A stretch of 64,000 nt of DNA from Bicyclus anynana (GCF_947172395.1 NC_069106.1:7130001-7194000); one strand, 5' to 3'; counted from the first letter of the stretch, positions 21,551 to 32,641 are shown. A program made the numbers and translations. The notes: a model not told the origin generated them from the sequence alone.

Positions 21551-22149
21551 ACATGACCCCCAGGGTGAGCTCAGGACTGATCGGGAAAGCGTTGCGTCGT
21601 TTCCTATATTGGTTTTAAATTTAAAATAGATAAATAATAATAATTACTATGTATCTACATAGGTATGTGTAGAAACTTCACTTTCCAAGACAATGAAGAG
21701 TAATATACGAGTGTTCTGTTGTTAATACTTAACAAACAAGATTTTTAATTAGAGAGGAAGACAAACATAGTAAATAAATAAATAAAAAAAATATAAAAAA
21801 ATAAATGATCACATTGTTGTCCATCCGCCTGTCTGTCTGTATGTTAAGACCCTTTATTTCGAGAATGCGTATTAAGGTCAATGAAGGTATTAAGTTGAAA
21901 TTAAAATCGTACCTAAACCTACTTAGGTCCCATGAAGTTGGGAAAAAATCAAACTTTTAAGTTTACGTTACAAAAGATACGGCCGTTTATTCAACGAGGA
22001 AATCCAAATTCATATCCGTTTTTAGACCACAGTATCTACTAGGAAAAATCTCAACACGAAGTATAAATTATAGGTACATACATAGTAATGAAATCTTAAA
22101 AAACGGGGGTATTAACTTCGATAAATTCGGGATTCTTGAACTATCTTTA

Positions 22150-22221
22150 ACTTTCTAAACAAGAGGTAACTTTTCCATTGATATTTATAAAAATATAAAT
22201 GTAAATCCTACTAATATTATA
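22150..22221. repeat. empty-site copy of a ~72-bp duplicated segment
   Basis: ACTTTCTAAACAAGAGGTAA to CTACTAATATTATA. The same segment recurs as 22351-22388 plus 22748-22781, with a Helitron inserted between the A at 22388 and the T at 22748. Here the corresponding A and T (22187-22188) are adjacent. Confidence 0.9.
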
Positions 22222-22388
22222 CGTAATAATACTATATACGGAACTCTCGGTTAGTGAATCCGACTGGCACTTGTCCGGTTTTTTAGATATTTTCAGAAAA
22301 AAAAAGATGGGAACTTAGTGGTGTCACACTCCTTTGTAACTAACTAAAGTACTTTCTAAACAAGAGGTAACTTTTCCATTGATATTTA

Positions 22389-22747
22389 TCTATAATATAA
22401 AAATGAATCGCAAAATGCGTTGGTAAGCGCATAACTCAACAACGCCTGGACCAATTTGGCCAATTCTTTTTTTTAAATGTTCATTGAAGATCTAGGATGG
22501 TTTTTACGGCGAGAAAAATTTAAAAGACTAAAAAAAAATTTCCATATACAAACGATTCGTAATAATTTGAATTTTAATATGTATAGGGTAGGGGTAGGGT
22601 AGGAGTAAGGTAGGAGTAGGGTATGGGAAGGGTGGGGGTAGGGTAGGGCTAGGGTAGGGGTAGGGTAGGTCTAGGGTTGGAGTAGGTTAGATAAGGGTAT
22701 GGAAGAAGTGCACAAAAGTCAAAGCGAAGCTTGACCGGGTCCGCTAG
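22389..22747 (+). mobile_element. complete non-autonomous Helitron (359 bp), boundaries proven by empty site
   Basis: 5' TCTATAATATAAAAATGAAT, 3' GACCGGGTCCGCTAG. It is inserted exactly between A and T with no target duplication, as for Helitrons. A GGGTA/GGGGTA array occupies 22579-22690. No coding capacity. Confidence 0.93.
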
Positions 22748-22765
22748 TAAAAATATAAATGTAAA

Positions 22766-22987
22766 TCCTACTAATATTATAAACGCGAAAGTTTGTATGG
22801 ATGTTTGGATGTACGTATGTTTGATTGTTTGTTACTCTTTAACGCCGCTACTAGGTACTAAAGCGATTTGGCTGAAATTACTCTGGATTAACATATAGGC
22901 TACTTTTTATCCCGAAAAAATCCATGGTTCCCGAGGGATTTGTGAAAAACTAAATTCCACGCAGACAAAGTCGCGGGCGTCCGCTAG
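22766..22987 (+). mobile_element. non-autonomous Helitron (222 bp)
   Basis: 5' TCCTACTAATATTATAAACG. The 3' hairpin (GCAGACA...CGTCCGC, one mismatch from the family stem) ends in CTAG and is followed by T. It lies 18 bp downstream of the previous Helitron. Confidence 0.9.
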
Positions 22988-23259
22988 TTGAATCTAAATC
23001 CTCTCTGTTTTTCACCATTGAGCTATAAAGGTCTAAAAACTCATATTAACATGGCTATTAACAAAAACAAAGATGCTTCGTGTGGAATGATTAATTATGC
23101 TGGATACACAATTAACAGAGTCCATTTTGGTTACAGGCGTGACTTTGACGCACCGCACTTTGCATTATTAAATTAAATAAACAATACGCCATTGTCGAGT
23201 TCTCATGTGGATTTTGTGAACCGCTTTAGCACAATAGCTTTGCTTGATCCTATGATAGG

Positions 23260-23426
23260 GTTCATTTACACGGGCGGCAACTCTACCGACAACCGCAGTC
23301 GACTGCAGTTGGCGACGTCTCGGCGGCAGGCGACGGCGTCGCCGACTGCAGTTAGCGACGTCTCGGCGGCAGCCAACGGCACTCGACTGCAGCCTTCGGT
23401 AGCAGCTGCCTCTCGTGTAAATGAAC
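23260..23426. mobile_element. GC-rich foldback element
   Basis: The outer arms GTTCATTTACACG (23260-23272) and CGTGTAAATGAAC (23414-23426) are perfect complements, and the pairing continues inward imperfectly. The interior repeats GACGTCTCGGCGGCAG twice and has the palindromic centre GGCGACGGCGTCGCC. Open frames on both strands are by-products of the GC content. Confidence 0.75.
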
Positions 23427-23559
23427 ACTTATTAGGGTAGTTGACTCATATCAAATTTAATATAAACAATATAAAATTCGTTCATGGAATAAGGGTCCGA
23501 AATATATCGATATCAATTAATAAAAGTTAGGGAATTCTTATAAAAATTAATTTAAATAT

Positions 23560-23895
23560 CACGAATTTTTTCAAATTTTCCAAACGTCAAAAACGTTGTC
23601 GTCCATGTTGTGACGTCACTAACACACTTGATGTACTAAACGTCGAACTAATAAGTAATATTTTTGTCAAACGCTCCATTTGTATGGGATTTATTATAGT
23701 GACGTCATGAAACAGTTGAAATATAGACTATCATGGCCGACAGGCGTTTTGGCTCGTATTGTCAAAAACATATTTTAATACTAAAATTTTTATGTAATCA
23801 CATCTCAAAAAATATGAAAAAAAATCAGTCTATTATAACGATAATGAACTATTTAATACCATTAAAAAAAGTGTCAATTAGCCTTATTCCGGAGG
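23560..23895. repeat. element F, copy 1
   Basis: TGACGTCATGAAAC, then TATCATGGCCGACAGG and GCGTTTTGGCT, then AAAAAGTGTCAATTAGCC. It is matched in the same order at 51190-51400. Class unknown. Confidence 0.6.
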
Positions 23896-24060
23896 GTGTA
23901 GGTTCGAATCCGGTCGATTGCACATCCAACTTTTCAGTTAAGTATGTGCATTATAAGAAATTTAATATCATATCAAATTCTGTACGTATTTACGTGAAGA
24001 ATTATATATACGTGAAGTCTGCCAATCCGTATTTGGCCAACGTGGTGGATTAGTTGCGGA
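23885..24060 (+). mobile_element. SINE B, degenerate
   Basis: CCGGAGGGTGTAGGTTCGAA, then CATCCAACTTTTCAGTTAAG and GTGAAGTCTGCCAATCCG. The head and several internal parts are lost. Confidence 0.7.
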
Positions 24061-24359
24061 CTAATTGAAATTTAGAGTCATATAAGTACTTATTCGACAG
24101 CAAATGAATCCCAAAATTACTATTTGATATTACAGTACGAGATCCGACATGAGAAATATATATATCCAAGACCACTTTTAAAACCAAAATTCGAAAACAT
24201 TATCTTTTAATTCAAAACATATAAGTAATGGGTCCTTTGTTTTGTTTAATTTATTATAATATTTATTTACCAAATTATTATGTTGTCATTTATTTATTGT
24301 ATTATTATTTATAATTGGCTTATTTTTACCACTTGTTTCTACTAGTAATATTTTTGTAT

Positions 24360-24625
24360 TTAATTTACGTATCTGTCTTCTTTTAATATTTGTCGATGTT
24401 TGTTAGAGGCGCTCCGCACGTCTCGATACCGTCCAAACGTCACCTTAATGGCTCCACGGAAGATCAGCGCGGTATCCTTACGGACACTGCAATATGCTGA
24501 GTGGTGACCCTTTTAGGATCACATCATGCAAGTTGCAATGTATTTTAATTTATTGTTTTTTTTTTCTCTCTTTTCTTTGTATGATGTGTATTCTAAATAA
24601 ACTTTTCTTTCTTTCTTTTCTTTCA
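24360..24625 (+). mobile_element. LINE 3' end with TTTC-rich tail
   Basis: GAGGCGCTCCGCACG, then GAGTGGTGACCCTTTTAGG, CTAAATAAACTTTTCTTTCT and a (TTTC)n tail. No coding frame left. Class inferred from the tail structure only. Confidence 0.45.
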
Positions 24626-24663
24626 GAAATATATACCCTCATCTGTTATTTAAACACTGCAAC

Positions 24664-24930
24664 ACCATGCTGAGGCAGCGACCTTTTCAGCTGAGATAAA
24701 TATATATATATATTTAAATATAAACTGTATTAGGTAGACTATACGTACAGAGAATAAATTGAATGGAATAACATAGAGGCTGCACATCGGGAGGCACTAT
24801 TTGCCCAGAAGTGCAGTCGTGTTTTTTGTTTAGTTATAATTATCTTAATTTTTAAGTTAATTTAGTTTTAACTATTTCTGTCCAGTCTTAAGCTGAATAA
24901 ATGAGTTTTATTATTATTATTATTATTTAA
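24664..24930 (+). mobile_element. TTA-tailed retroposon
   Basis: GCTGAGGCAGCGACC at the start, AGCTGAATAAATGAGTTTTA and TTATTATTATTATTATT at the end. Longer relative of 15402-15599. Confidence 0.65.
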
Positions 24931-25589
24931 TTGGGAGAAGAAATAAATGATAGATAATATTCACATTGACATAGGTTGCATATAGTTAAATTGCGACCGG
25001 ATATTATTAAATGATTATTTTTTTAACTTGTTTAATCTCCGTGTCTATCCGTCATTTGTTAATTAGAAGAGTCGTACACTAGTTAGAATATACCCAAAAG
25101 AATTGAAAAGTCAAGTTTGCCTGCTTTCACACTGCAACTATGGGGTTGCCAGATATAAACAGTTGAGTAATGTTATCTATAAACCTACTTACCCCCATCA
25201 GTTCTTTAGTCGTCTAATATGTCAAATGAAAGTTTCTTTTATTCTTAATACAACTGTATTAGGTTGTCTTTCATTTAGTTCATGGTTCCCTAGATATTGT
25301 ATGAAAAATATGTATGGCCGCAATTAAACAGGCAACTTATTTGCAATGTGTCACTGTAAATATTATCTATCATTTATTTCTTAACACTAATAAATATTAG
25401 ATGAGGTGATATATTTCTGATGCCGGATCTTAGACTACTTATTAGCTTTTCATTGCTGCACAGCAGGAGTCCGGTGCCTAAAGAGGTTTCATCAATGAGG
25501 AAAACTATACAGAAATTTGCACTTTCCGATTGATACCAATGTTTCATAATAAAATGAGGGCCTGTGATGGTGAGACTGCCGTCAGCCTA
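24931..25589. other. no gene seen
   Basis: A 74-codon open frame at 25103 has no recognisable features. The rest is AT-rich and unassigned. Confidence 0.4.
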
Positions 25590-25700
25590 TGCTTAGATAA
25601 GTACGGTAGCCAATTTTAGAGCCTCAACTCAACGGTAAACCGGTTGGATTTATCACCGAGGGGTGGTTTGATCCCAGCCCCGTTGGACAATTGTGGTACC
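25590..25700 (+). mobile_element. SINE E, degenerate tRNA-like head
   Basis: CTCAACTCAACGGTAAACCG (box-A-like) and GGTTTGATCCCAGCCCCGTT (box-B-like), followed by ACAATTGTGGTACCTA. Only one copy is here. Confidence 0.45.
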
Positions 25701-26497
25701 TATTACTAATGAATTAATGATGTTTTATTCATGAAAATGTAGGTGTGTATGTTAACATGATGGTACATTTATAGAATTGAGCCTTTATACATTTTACCAT
25801 AACTGGTGTACGAATTATCTTAAATAATTACGAACGAACAAAGAGAAAAAAAAAACTAAATTAATACAATGTCACAATTACAAAATAATAAGTTACAAAA
25901 TGTCCATGTCCATAAAATAATCTTGAATGTCATAATAGCTTTTTTTAAATAATAAATTATAATTCCAGATAAAATATCAAAAACTTGAACGGGTGCTAAT
26001 ACAGTCTTAATCGACTAGTTCGACGAGAATGGGGACATTAGTCATATTTAAATCATATGGCAAATATTCTTTAAAATGTAGTTTGGATAGTAGTGGCGTT
26101 GAAAGACAAAAACATCGTTAAAGATTTTATAAAGACAACTTTAAGGGTCTCTAGCGTATAGCGAAAGGTTGTCACGAAGCTAAATTCCTCATGATATTCC
26201 AGATAAAATATCAACAAATTACGTTTTACCCTTGGAAAATTTGATGACTTTTCAAATCCGCTACTTCCAAAATCACAACTGTCAAATTCTATAGATAGCT
26301 AGCGACTACCTTTGCTTGGAATTCGGTTTAAGCACAAAATCACACAGAACCCAACGGAAAAATTACGAACCGTGACTTTTCCGGGATAAAAAGCCTATGT
26401 GTTACTCCAGAGTAAAATTTATTTTCGTTCTTACAGAAGGAACTTACACACACAAACTTTCGTCTTTATATTATTTGTGTGACTTTATTTATTACAA
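25701..26497. other. no gene; a Helitron-like fragment near 26340-26480
   Basis: AT-rich. CCGGGATAAAAAGCCTATGT and CACAAACTTTCGTCTTTATA near the right are interior and 5' motifs of the reversed Helitron family, without clear ends. Confidence 0.4.
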
Positions 26498-26665
26498 GTT
26501 AGCTCTTGCCTACATTCTCAGTTAATTGTAAGTGATAATGCAATGTAAGAGGGAACTTGATACGTGAGGATGAAATATCACACCCCTTTCGGTATCTACA
26601 GGACATCGTACCGGAACGCTACTTAACGTGTTTGCCGGGTGATAGCGACAGCCAAAGCCTCAAAG
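26498..26665 (-). mobile_element. SINE A, degenerate
   Basis: ATTACAAGTTAGCTCTTGCC at the left, then CACCCCTTTCGGTATCTACA and CATCGTACCGGAACGCTA. The head is lost. Confidence 0.65.
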
Positions 26666-26715
26666 GTGATAGTGTGATGTGATGTGATATTAGTGTGATT
26701 GGTTGCCGTACCTAA

Positions 26716-26917
26716 TCTATACTAATACCTACTATATAAAGCTGAAGAGTTTGTTTGTTTAGTTGAACGCGCTAATCTCAGGAACTACTGGTCCGATTTG
26801 AAAATTTCTTTCAGTGTTAGATAGCCCATTTATCGAGGCAGGTTATAGGCTATATATTATCCCTTTATTCTTACGGGAACGGGTACCACGCGGGTAAAAC
26901 CACACGGTGTTAGCTAG
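26716..26917 (+). mobile_element. non-autonomous Helitron (GCTGAAGAG subfamily)
   Basis: TCTATACTAATACCTACTAT start, GAACGCGCTAATCTCAGGAA interior, GGTGTTAGCTAG end. A small minus-strand frame overlapping it is not a gene. Confidence 0.8.
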
Positions 26918-27392
26918 TCGCTTATTAAAATAGCTTTGCCTGCTAACTTCGGTCTTCGTACAATGTGGTTTGTCTGGGCATCGCATGCTATCGTTCTCAT
27001 AAGCATCTTTCATCACTTTACGCAAAAACTTCGCGTCTCGTACTTTCAAATTTTAATTTACTACCTCAATGATATAAACTCGTTATTCAAATGTAATGCA
27101 ACATCTTTTATAATGTTTGCGTATATTTATATATTTTATTTGTGCAAGAGATATTAGGTAATTTTTTACCACTGTTTTGTTTAAAAAATAGTAAAAATCC
27201 GCCAAAACTGAGAGGGGTTAGGTCAATAGTTTACCACGCTGGCCCAATGCGTTTTGGCATAACTCATCTGTAAATGTTATTCATTTGTCAAGATTCTTGT
27301 TGGTTCCTCTGATTCTAAGTGAAAAACCAGAAAAAATAACTCGTTTGTCTTTTATTATCGTTTAGGAAAATGTGAAAACATAGTTATTTTGC

Positions 27393-27440
27393 AATCACAG
27401 ATAGATTTTAATTACCTTTAGTATAAATCTATCTGTGATT
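27393..27440. repeat. perfect 16-bp inverted repeat
   Basis: Arms 27393-27408 and 27425-27440 (AATCACAGATAGATTT and its complement), loop 16 bases. Weak outer pairing (TTGCAA near 27390 and ATTGCAAA near 27465) suggests a decayed longer foldback. Confidence 0.85.
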
Positions 27441-27734
27441 TTACCAGTAGGTACATTGCAAAACTTAACTTATATCTACTATAGATATAACACTATCACT
27501 AGGTAATTATCTTAAATTCATTTACTCACATAGTAAACAACGAAAATTATTTAAACGTACAGTACTTACCTACCTAAATATTGTCTACCTACAATGTCAA
27601 GTTGTGTATTCGGGAAGTGTAAGAACTATATCAACATACATAAATAATTAAATATATAACGTAAGTAAACACAAAATTGTCCATGTGCGTGCTCAGTAGT
27701 GTAGCTATATTCGGATCGCTTTTTGTGGTAATTT

Positions 27735-28050
27735 TGTGGAGACCTTTTAAAAATGGAGTAACTTCTCCCGTTTTCCCAACATTTCCCTTCACTGCTCTGC
27801 TTCTATTGATCGTGGCGTAATAAAAACTATACTTTAACCTGCCAAAGAGTATGAAGAATAATTAAATGTACCAAGTTTCGTGAAAATCCGTCGAGTAGGT
27901 ACCTAGTTTTTGTTTGTTTAACGAAATTACAGACGGATTTCAATATTGGCATCAGTATCGATCACTAATCACCCCCTGATAGTTTTATCGGAAATATATT
28001 TCATGTACAGAATTGACCTCTCTACAGATTTATTATAATTTATAAGTATA
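27735..28050 (-). mobile_element. element G, copy 1 (reversed)
   Basis: AATGGAGTAACTTCTCCCGT, then TCACTGCTCTGCTTCTATTG, CACCCCCTGATAG and AGAATTGACCTCTCTA. This matches 30440-30735 in opposite orientation. Unassigned repeat. Confidence 0.7.
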
Positions 28051-28119
28051 AATTATTATCGTTGGTACACTATACGTGAAGTCGCATGAAAGGACTTAGT
28101 TCAAATAGTCTGAAGGTCG

Positions 28120-28310
28120 TACAGCTGGCCTATAGCCGTGTCTGGTGTTGCCAACAGTTGCCAGTCCGCGGGTCCATTAGACCCGCCCGCCGCCCGCAGC
28201 AATTAGCGATCATTTATCTTTGAGCCTCTGTCAAAACTGTGTCGCTGGACGAAAACATTTTAAAATACGCCATAATTAGGGACCGTTTAGGGCTGCCTCT
28301 GCTACAACTC
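28120..28310. promoter_or_regulatory. candidate cis-regulatory island
   Basis: GC-rich part (GACCCGCCCGCCGCCCGC) directly beside AT-rich homeodomain-type sites (CAATTAGCGATCATTTATC, CATAATTAGG). It has a short GCGGGTC/GACCCGC hairpin. It is not repeated in the window and lies between the two opposite copies of element G. Confidence 0.3.
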
Positions 28311-28345
28311 ATGCAAATATAATGGTTTAAGTCTTTATGATAGTA

Positions 28346-28541
28346 CTAGCTGACGCCGCGCAGTTTCACCCACGTGGTTCCCGTTCTCGTAGGAATGCGG
28401 GGAGAATATATAGCCTATAGCCTTCCTCGATAAATGGGCTATCTAACACTGAAAGAATTCTTCAAGTCGGACCAGTAATTCCTGAGATTAGCGCGTTCAA
28501 ACAAATGAGCTCTTCAGCTTTATAATATTAGTACCTATAGA
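28346..28541 (-). mobile_element. non-autonomous Helitron (GCTGAAGAG subfamily)
   Basis: CTAGCTGACGCCGCGCAG at the left, AGCTTTATAATATTAGTACC and TATAGA at the right. Confidence 0.8.
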
Positions 28542-28639
28542 TGATAGCCATTTTATTAAAGATGTAAGTTTGTCAGTCTATGCTCATATCATAGGTAAAA
28601 TAGATATTAGGTTAAGGCTCATTTACCCTTAGGCTATTA

Positions 28640-28825
28640 GGCTGAAGAAAAAACGTCGTGAGGAAACCTGCTTACCTGAGAATTTTCTTAATTCTGCGTG
28701 TGTAAAGTCTGCCAATCCGCATTGGGCCATCGTGGTGAACTAAGGTCTAATCCCTCTCATTCTGAGAGGAGACTCATGTTCAACAGTGAGCCGAATATGG
28801 TTTGTTGTTGATGATGATTAGGCCA
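28640..28825 (+). mobile_element. SINE B, 3' part
   Basis: GTGAGGAAACCTGCTTACC to CAGTGAGCCGAATATGG, then TTGATGATGATT. Confidence 0.8.
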
Positions 28826-29689
28826 TGTCTTGTACCCCGTATCATTAAAATTTAAAAAATACAAGGATTTTATTAAAATCTAAATAAGTGAATAAATCTG
28901 ATTAAATAAAAATAAATAAATAAAATAAAACCCAAGTTTTTGAGTTATAACAAGATGGCACCCTTAAAGCAACTATGACATGACGATTGACAGCAAACGT
29001 CAAATCGGCTACTTCAATGAATACGTCATCAATCCGCCATTTTTGCACATATTAGTGTTGCATTTCTTGGGAAAGAATGAATATTATTTCGAAAGTTTTA
29101 AAGTAAATACGTAGTTTTGTATTAACCAAAAAAATAATTACAAAAATATCTTCTTTTATTTTTACACCAGGGTACATTAACTGATCCTGGGCTCCATACA
29201 ATTTTGGACCATCTCCTTTCCCTTTTTTGCGACGTTGGTCAACAGAAGTGTCATAGTATGCGCCAACCCTAGCAAGTTTTGATTAATTTGAGCAGTCGGA
29301 GAACGTTTGTACGTCAAGAATTGGGTTCTTAAGGTGTGAATTAGACGGTTTTCCTCGTCGATGGTCGACGCGGGAACAATGTCCGTTCATTATGCACGGT
29401 TATCTGATAAATTTATTTAATTATATGATTAGCCTCAGAGTCGGAGGTTTCGAACGTTTTCGGCGGTGATTGATGAGATGTGGCCATCGTTTTATATCAT
29501 ATTTTTATCACATTTTATTGTATGTCAGTGTCGCGTTGACCTCTGGGTTTTATTGTACGTTTTAGACATTTCGATGACCTTTGGAACTACATTTTATTGG
29601 TCCAGTGCTTAGCTTATTTGGTTTAGATCAAGGGGCCCTGAGTTTGATTATTGGCTGGATTACCAATATTGATTATTATTATCGATACT

Positions 29690-29874
29690 TCTATAATAAT
29701 ATTATAAATCTGAAGAGTATGTTTCTTTGCTTGAACGCGCTAATCTCAGGACTACTGCGATTTGAAAATTTCTTTCACTGTTAGATAGCCCCTTTATCCA
29801 GGAAGGCTATATGTTATCCCTGTATTCCTACGGGAACGGGAACCACGCGGATGAAATCGCGCGGCGTCATCTAG
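29690..29874 (+). mobile_element. non-autonomous Helitron (GCTGAAGAG subfamily)
   Basis: TCTATAATAATATTATAAAT start, CGCGCTAATCTCAGGACTAC, then CGCGCGGCGTCATCTAG end. Confidence 0.8.
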
Positions 29875-29899
29875 TTGTGAATATTCATAATGAGGAATT

Positions 29900-30070
29900 C
29901 ATTCATGCGTCCATTCATGGCTTCATTTAAAATTGTGTATAACCCTCTAACGGTCGGTGTCAATTGGATGATCAATAATTCAGTCACGGACATTAATGGT
30001 ATGGAATGTCAATGCAATTCGTGAAACGACATGCTGAAGGCGTTAATTAATGAAATGTCACTGATTTTTC
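29900..30070. other. unique-looking ATTA-rich segment
   Basis: Several homeodomain-type cores (CATTAATGG, GTTAATTAATG, ATTCATTCATGC) and no repeat match. A possible regulatory segment; evidence is weak. Confidence 0.2.
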
Positions 30071-30439
30071 GTTTTTATTTTGTTGGTTAAGGTGGAGACA
30101 GACTGGCCCCACGTAGGTATAGTACGCGGCCTACGGCCTATAAAAGTTGAAGGAACTATGCGCAGTAAGAGCACATTTTACGTCGTTAGCGATGTACAAA
30201 AGTAACTATAGCCACGTCTTGTCATTACAATTGCGTACGAAATTTTCATATATACTACAGCATTTCTGGATGAGTACTGTTTACCAACAAACAAATTCAA
30301 AATGAGGGTATAAATCACAAGTAATTTCATACCTGACATTATTAATAATTAACTTGTTCTTGAATTAATGTACCTAAATAAATTTGATTATTAAGGTTAA
30401 AACAATTAGATATGGTCAATATATTTTATATAACATTTT

Positions 30440-30735
30440 ATAAACAAACAATATATAATAAATCTATAGAGAGGTCAATTCTGTACAAGAAATATATTTG
30501 CAAAATAACTATCAGGGGGTGATCGATACTTTTTTGTCTGTATGTCTGTCTGTCTGTCTGTATGTTCGTTATAGAAACAAAAACTACTGGACGGATTTTA
30601 ACGAAACTTGGTACAATTATTCTACATACTCCTAAGCAGGTTATAGTATACTTTTCATCACGCTACGATCAATAGGAGCAGAGCAGTGAAGAGAAATGTT
30701 GAGAAAACGGGAGAAGTCACTCCATTTTTTAAGCT
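30440..30735 (+). mobile_element. element G, copy 2
   Basis: Reverse of 27735-28050: GAGAGGTCAATTCTGTACA, CTATCAGGGGGTGATCGATA, a TGTC microsatellite at 30538-30566, CAATAGGAGCAGAGCAGTGA and ACGGGAGAAG. Confidence 0.7.
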
Positions 30736-30876
30736 TCCGTCGCGGGTACAGCCTTAATGGTTAAGGCTACATAGAAATCATGTATGACGGAAATGTTCTC
30801 CTTAAAATTATTTAAAAAACACAACAGCATATATATGTCTATCTTTTATGGTTGACTCACAATAACACGTGTAACT

Positions 30877-31190
30877 CCCGATAGCTTAGCAGTTCGGAGC
30901 TTTCTAACTTATGTTTATAACACTCATCTCCGGGACATGCACCTACGACGTTTCAGTATACCTATGCATTTTAAGAAATTAAATATCATGTGTCTCAGAC
31001 AGTGATGAAAACATCATGAGAAAATCTGCACAGCTGAGAATTTTCTTGATTCTCATCATGTGAAATCTGCCAATTGAATCTGAAAATCTGAAAATTAGGC
31101 CAGCGTGGTGGACTATTAATTGGCCTAAACCTTCTCATTCTGAGATGTGACTCGTGCTCTACAGTGTGCCCAAAATGGGTTGTCAATGAT
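30877..31190 (+). mobile_element. SINE B copy, diverged
   Basis: CCGATAGCTTAGCAG head, ATTTTAAGAAATTAAATATC, TCATGTGAAATCTGCCAATT and ATTCTGAGATGTGACTCGTG. Confidence 0.75.
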
Positions 31191-31800
31191 TAATTATTTA
31201 GAATAAGTACAAGAATCAGGTAAAACTGTAGTAGGTAAGTATTTTCATAGGATGTAAGAATTCATTAAAAAAAATTAGTTTCTCAAGGTGTATTTGAAGT
31301 TTTAGTCAGCTATGTAATTTGGTACCGGGTGCGTACAGAAAAATAACCCTAATCTAACGACAGAATCTAAAGCCCCGGTCATTAAGACCGCCTGAATTAG
31401 GCCCCGGCCACATTAGCAAGCGAAGGGGTAGCCCGAAATGTCAGAACAACAATGGTCACTCGGACTGTGCGGTGCAAACCTGTAATTTCCTTTGCTCGCT
31501 TACATCGCCCATTCGTATTATTTGAAGGTAATCTTTGCGCAGTGCTAGTTGCCTTTTAAACATTCTGGGTTCGATTCCCTTATTTTATTTTTAAGGCGCG
31601 TTTGGAATCCGCGTAACTTTAATTTTAAGTTTTCGACCATTAAATTAAATTAAATTATGACATAATCCTGACATTTCAAAAGTGCTTGTAAACTAAGCCT
31701 AATTGAAATACTTAAATGAATTTTGAATTTTTGAATTTTTGTAAGTCAATTTCTGACAGTAGATTAAGCTATATAAGTGCTATATAACTATAACTACATC

Positions 31801-31935
31801 TCGTGCGCTGTAGCATGGTTCAGGTGACAGTTTGTTTCGCTCTTGAAAGTTTGCCGCGATTCACGATAATATAGTATGTACGTAATATAAACGTCATAAA
31901 GCAACTGTCACCCTCACCATGCTACAGCGCACATA
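31801..31935. mobile_element. MITE-like palindrome with GTGCGCTGTAGCATGGT ends
   Basis: Left end GTGCGCTGTAGCATGG with GGTGACAGT; right end ACTGTCACC with CCATGCTACAGCGCAC: good inverted complements about 30 bp long. The perfect hairpin at 32642-32700 looks like an internally deleted relative. Confidence 0.75.
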
Positions 31936-32126
31936 CATAGTATAGGTAACTATCATCAACATCATCATCATATCAACCGATAGAAGTCCACTGCAAGACA
32001 TAGGCCTTTTATAGGAACTTCCAAACATCACGATACTGAGCCGCCTGCACCCAGCGAATCCCTGCGACTGCCTCATCATATTAAAACTACTTACATGACA
32101 AGAGCCGTGATAGTCCAGTGGATATG

Positions 32127-32169
32127 ACCCACGCACTCTGGAGTCGGAGGCAGAGCAGAGTGCGTGGGT
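32127..32169. repeat. 13-bp hairpin in the SINE box-A/box-B region
   Basis: ACCCACGCACTCT (32127-32139) pairs with AGAGTGCGTGGGT (32157-32169). The middle, GGAGTCGGAGGCAGAG, is an inverted copy of the SINE's own CTCTGCCTCCGA segment. Confidence 0.8.
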
Positions 32170-32641
32170 TCGAATCCGATCCGCGGCATGCACCTCCAAC
32201 TTTTCAGTTGTGTGCCTTTTAAGAAAGGCCTAGCTCGATAGTGGGCCTTCAAAATAAGGTCATAAATAGTCCACCACACTGGCCCAATGCGACAGACTTC
32301 ACACACGCAGAGAATTAAGAAAATTCACAGGTATGCCGGTTACCTCACGATGTTTTTCGTTCACCATTTGAGACACGTGATATTTAATTTCTTAAAAAGC
32401 ACATAACTGAAGTTAGAGGTGCATGCCCCGGACCGGATTCGGACCTACACCCTCCGGAATCGGAGGCAGAGGTCATATCCACTGGACTATAACGGCTCTT
32501 GTCATGTAAGTAGTTTTTATATGATGAGGCAGTCGCAGGGATTCGCAGGATGCAGGCGGCTCAGTATCGTGACGTTTGGAAGTCCCTATAAAAGGCCTAT
32601 GTCTTGCAGTGGACGTCTATCGGCTGGTATGGTATACCTAT

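Larger units (their letters stand above)
21250..22290. mobile_element. degenerate GGTTCCG-ended repeat with nested insertions
   Basis: The left end is TTTTAGGGTTCCGCACG. The right end is CGGAACTCTCGGTTAGTGAA, then GCACTTGTCCGGTTTTTT. Both ends, with CTGTCTGTCTGTATG between them, fit a very common lepidopteran repeat whose class I am not certain of. A TTA-tailed retroposon (21403-21550) lies inside. Confidence 0.5.

Noticed and set aside
23168..23440. Overlapping open frames on both strands in the GC-rich segment
   Set aside because: They arise from a palindromic GC-rich foldback and show no protein-like features.
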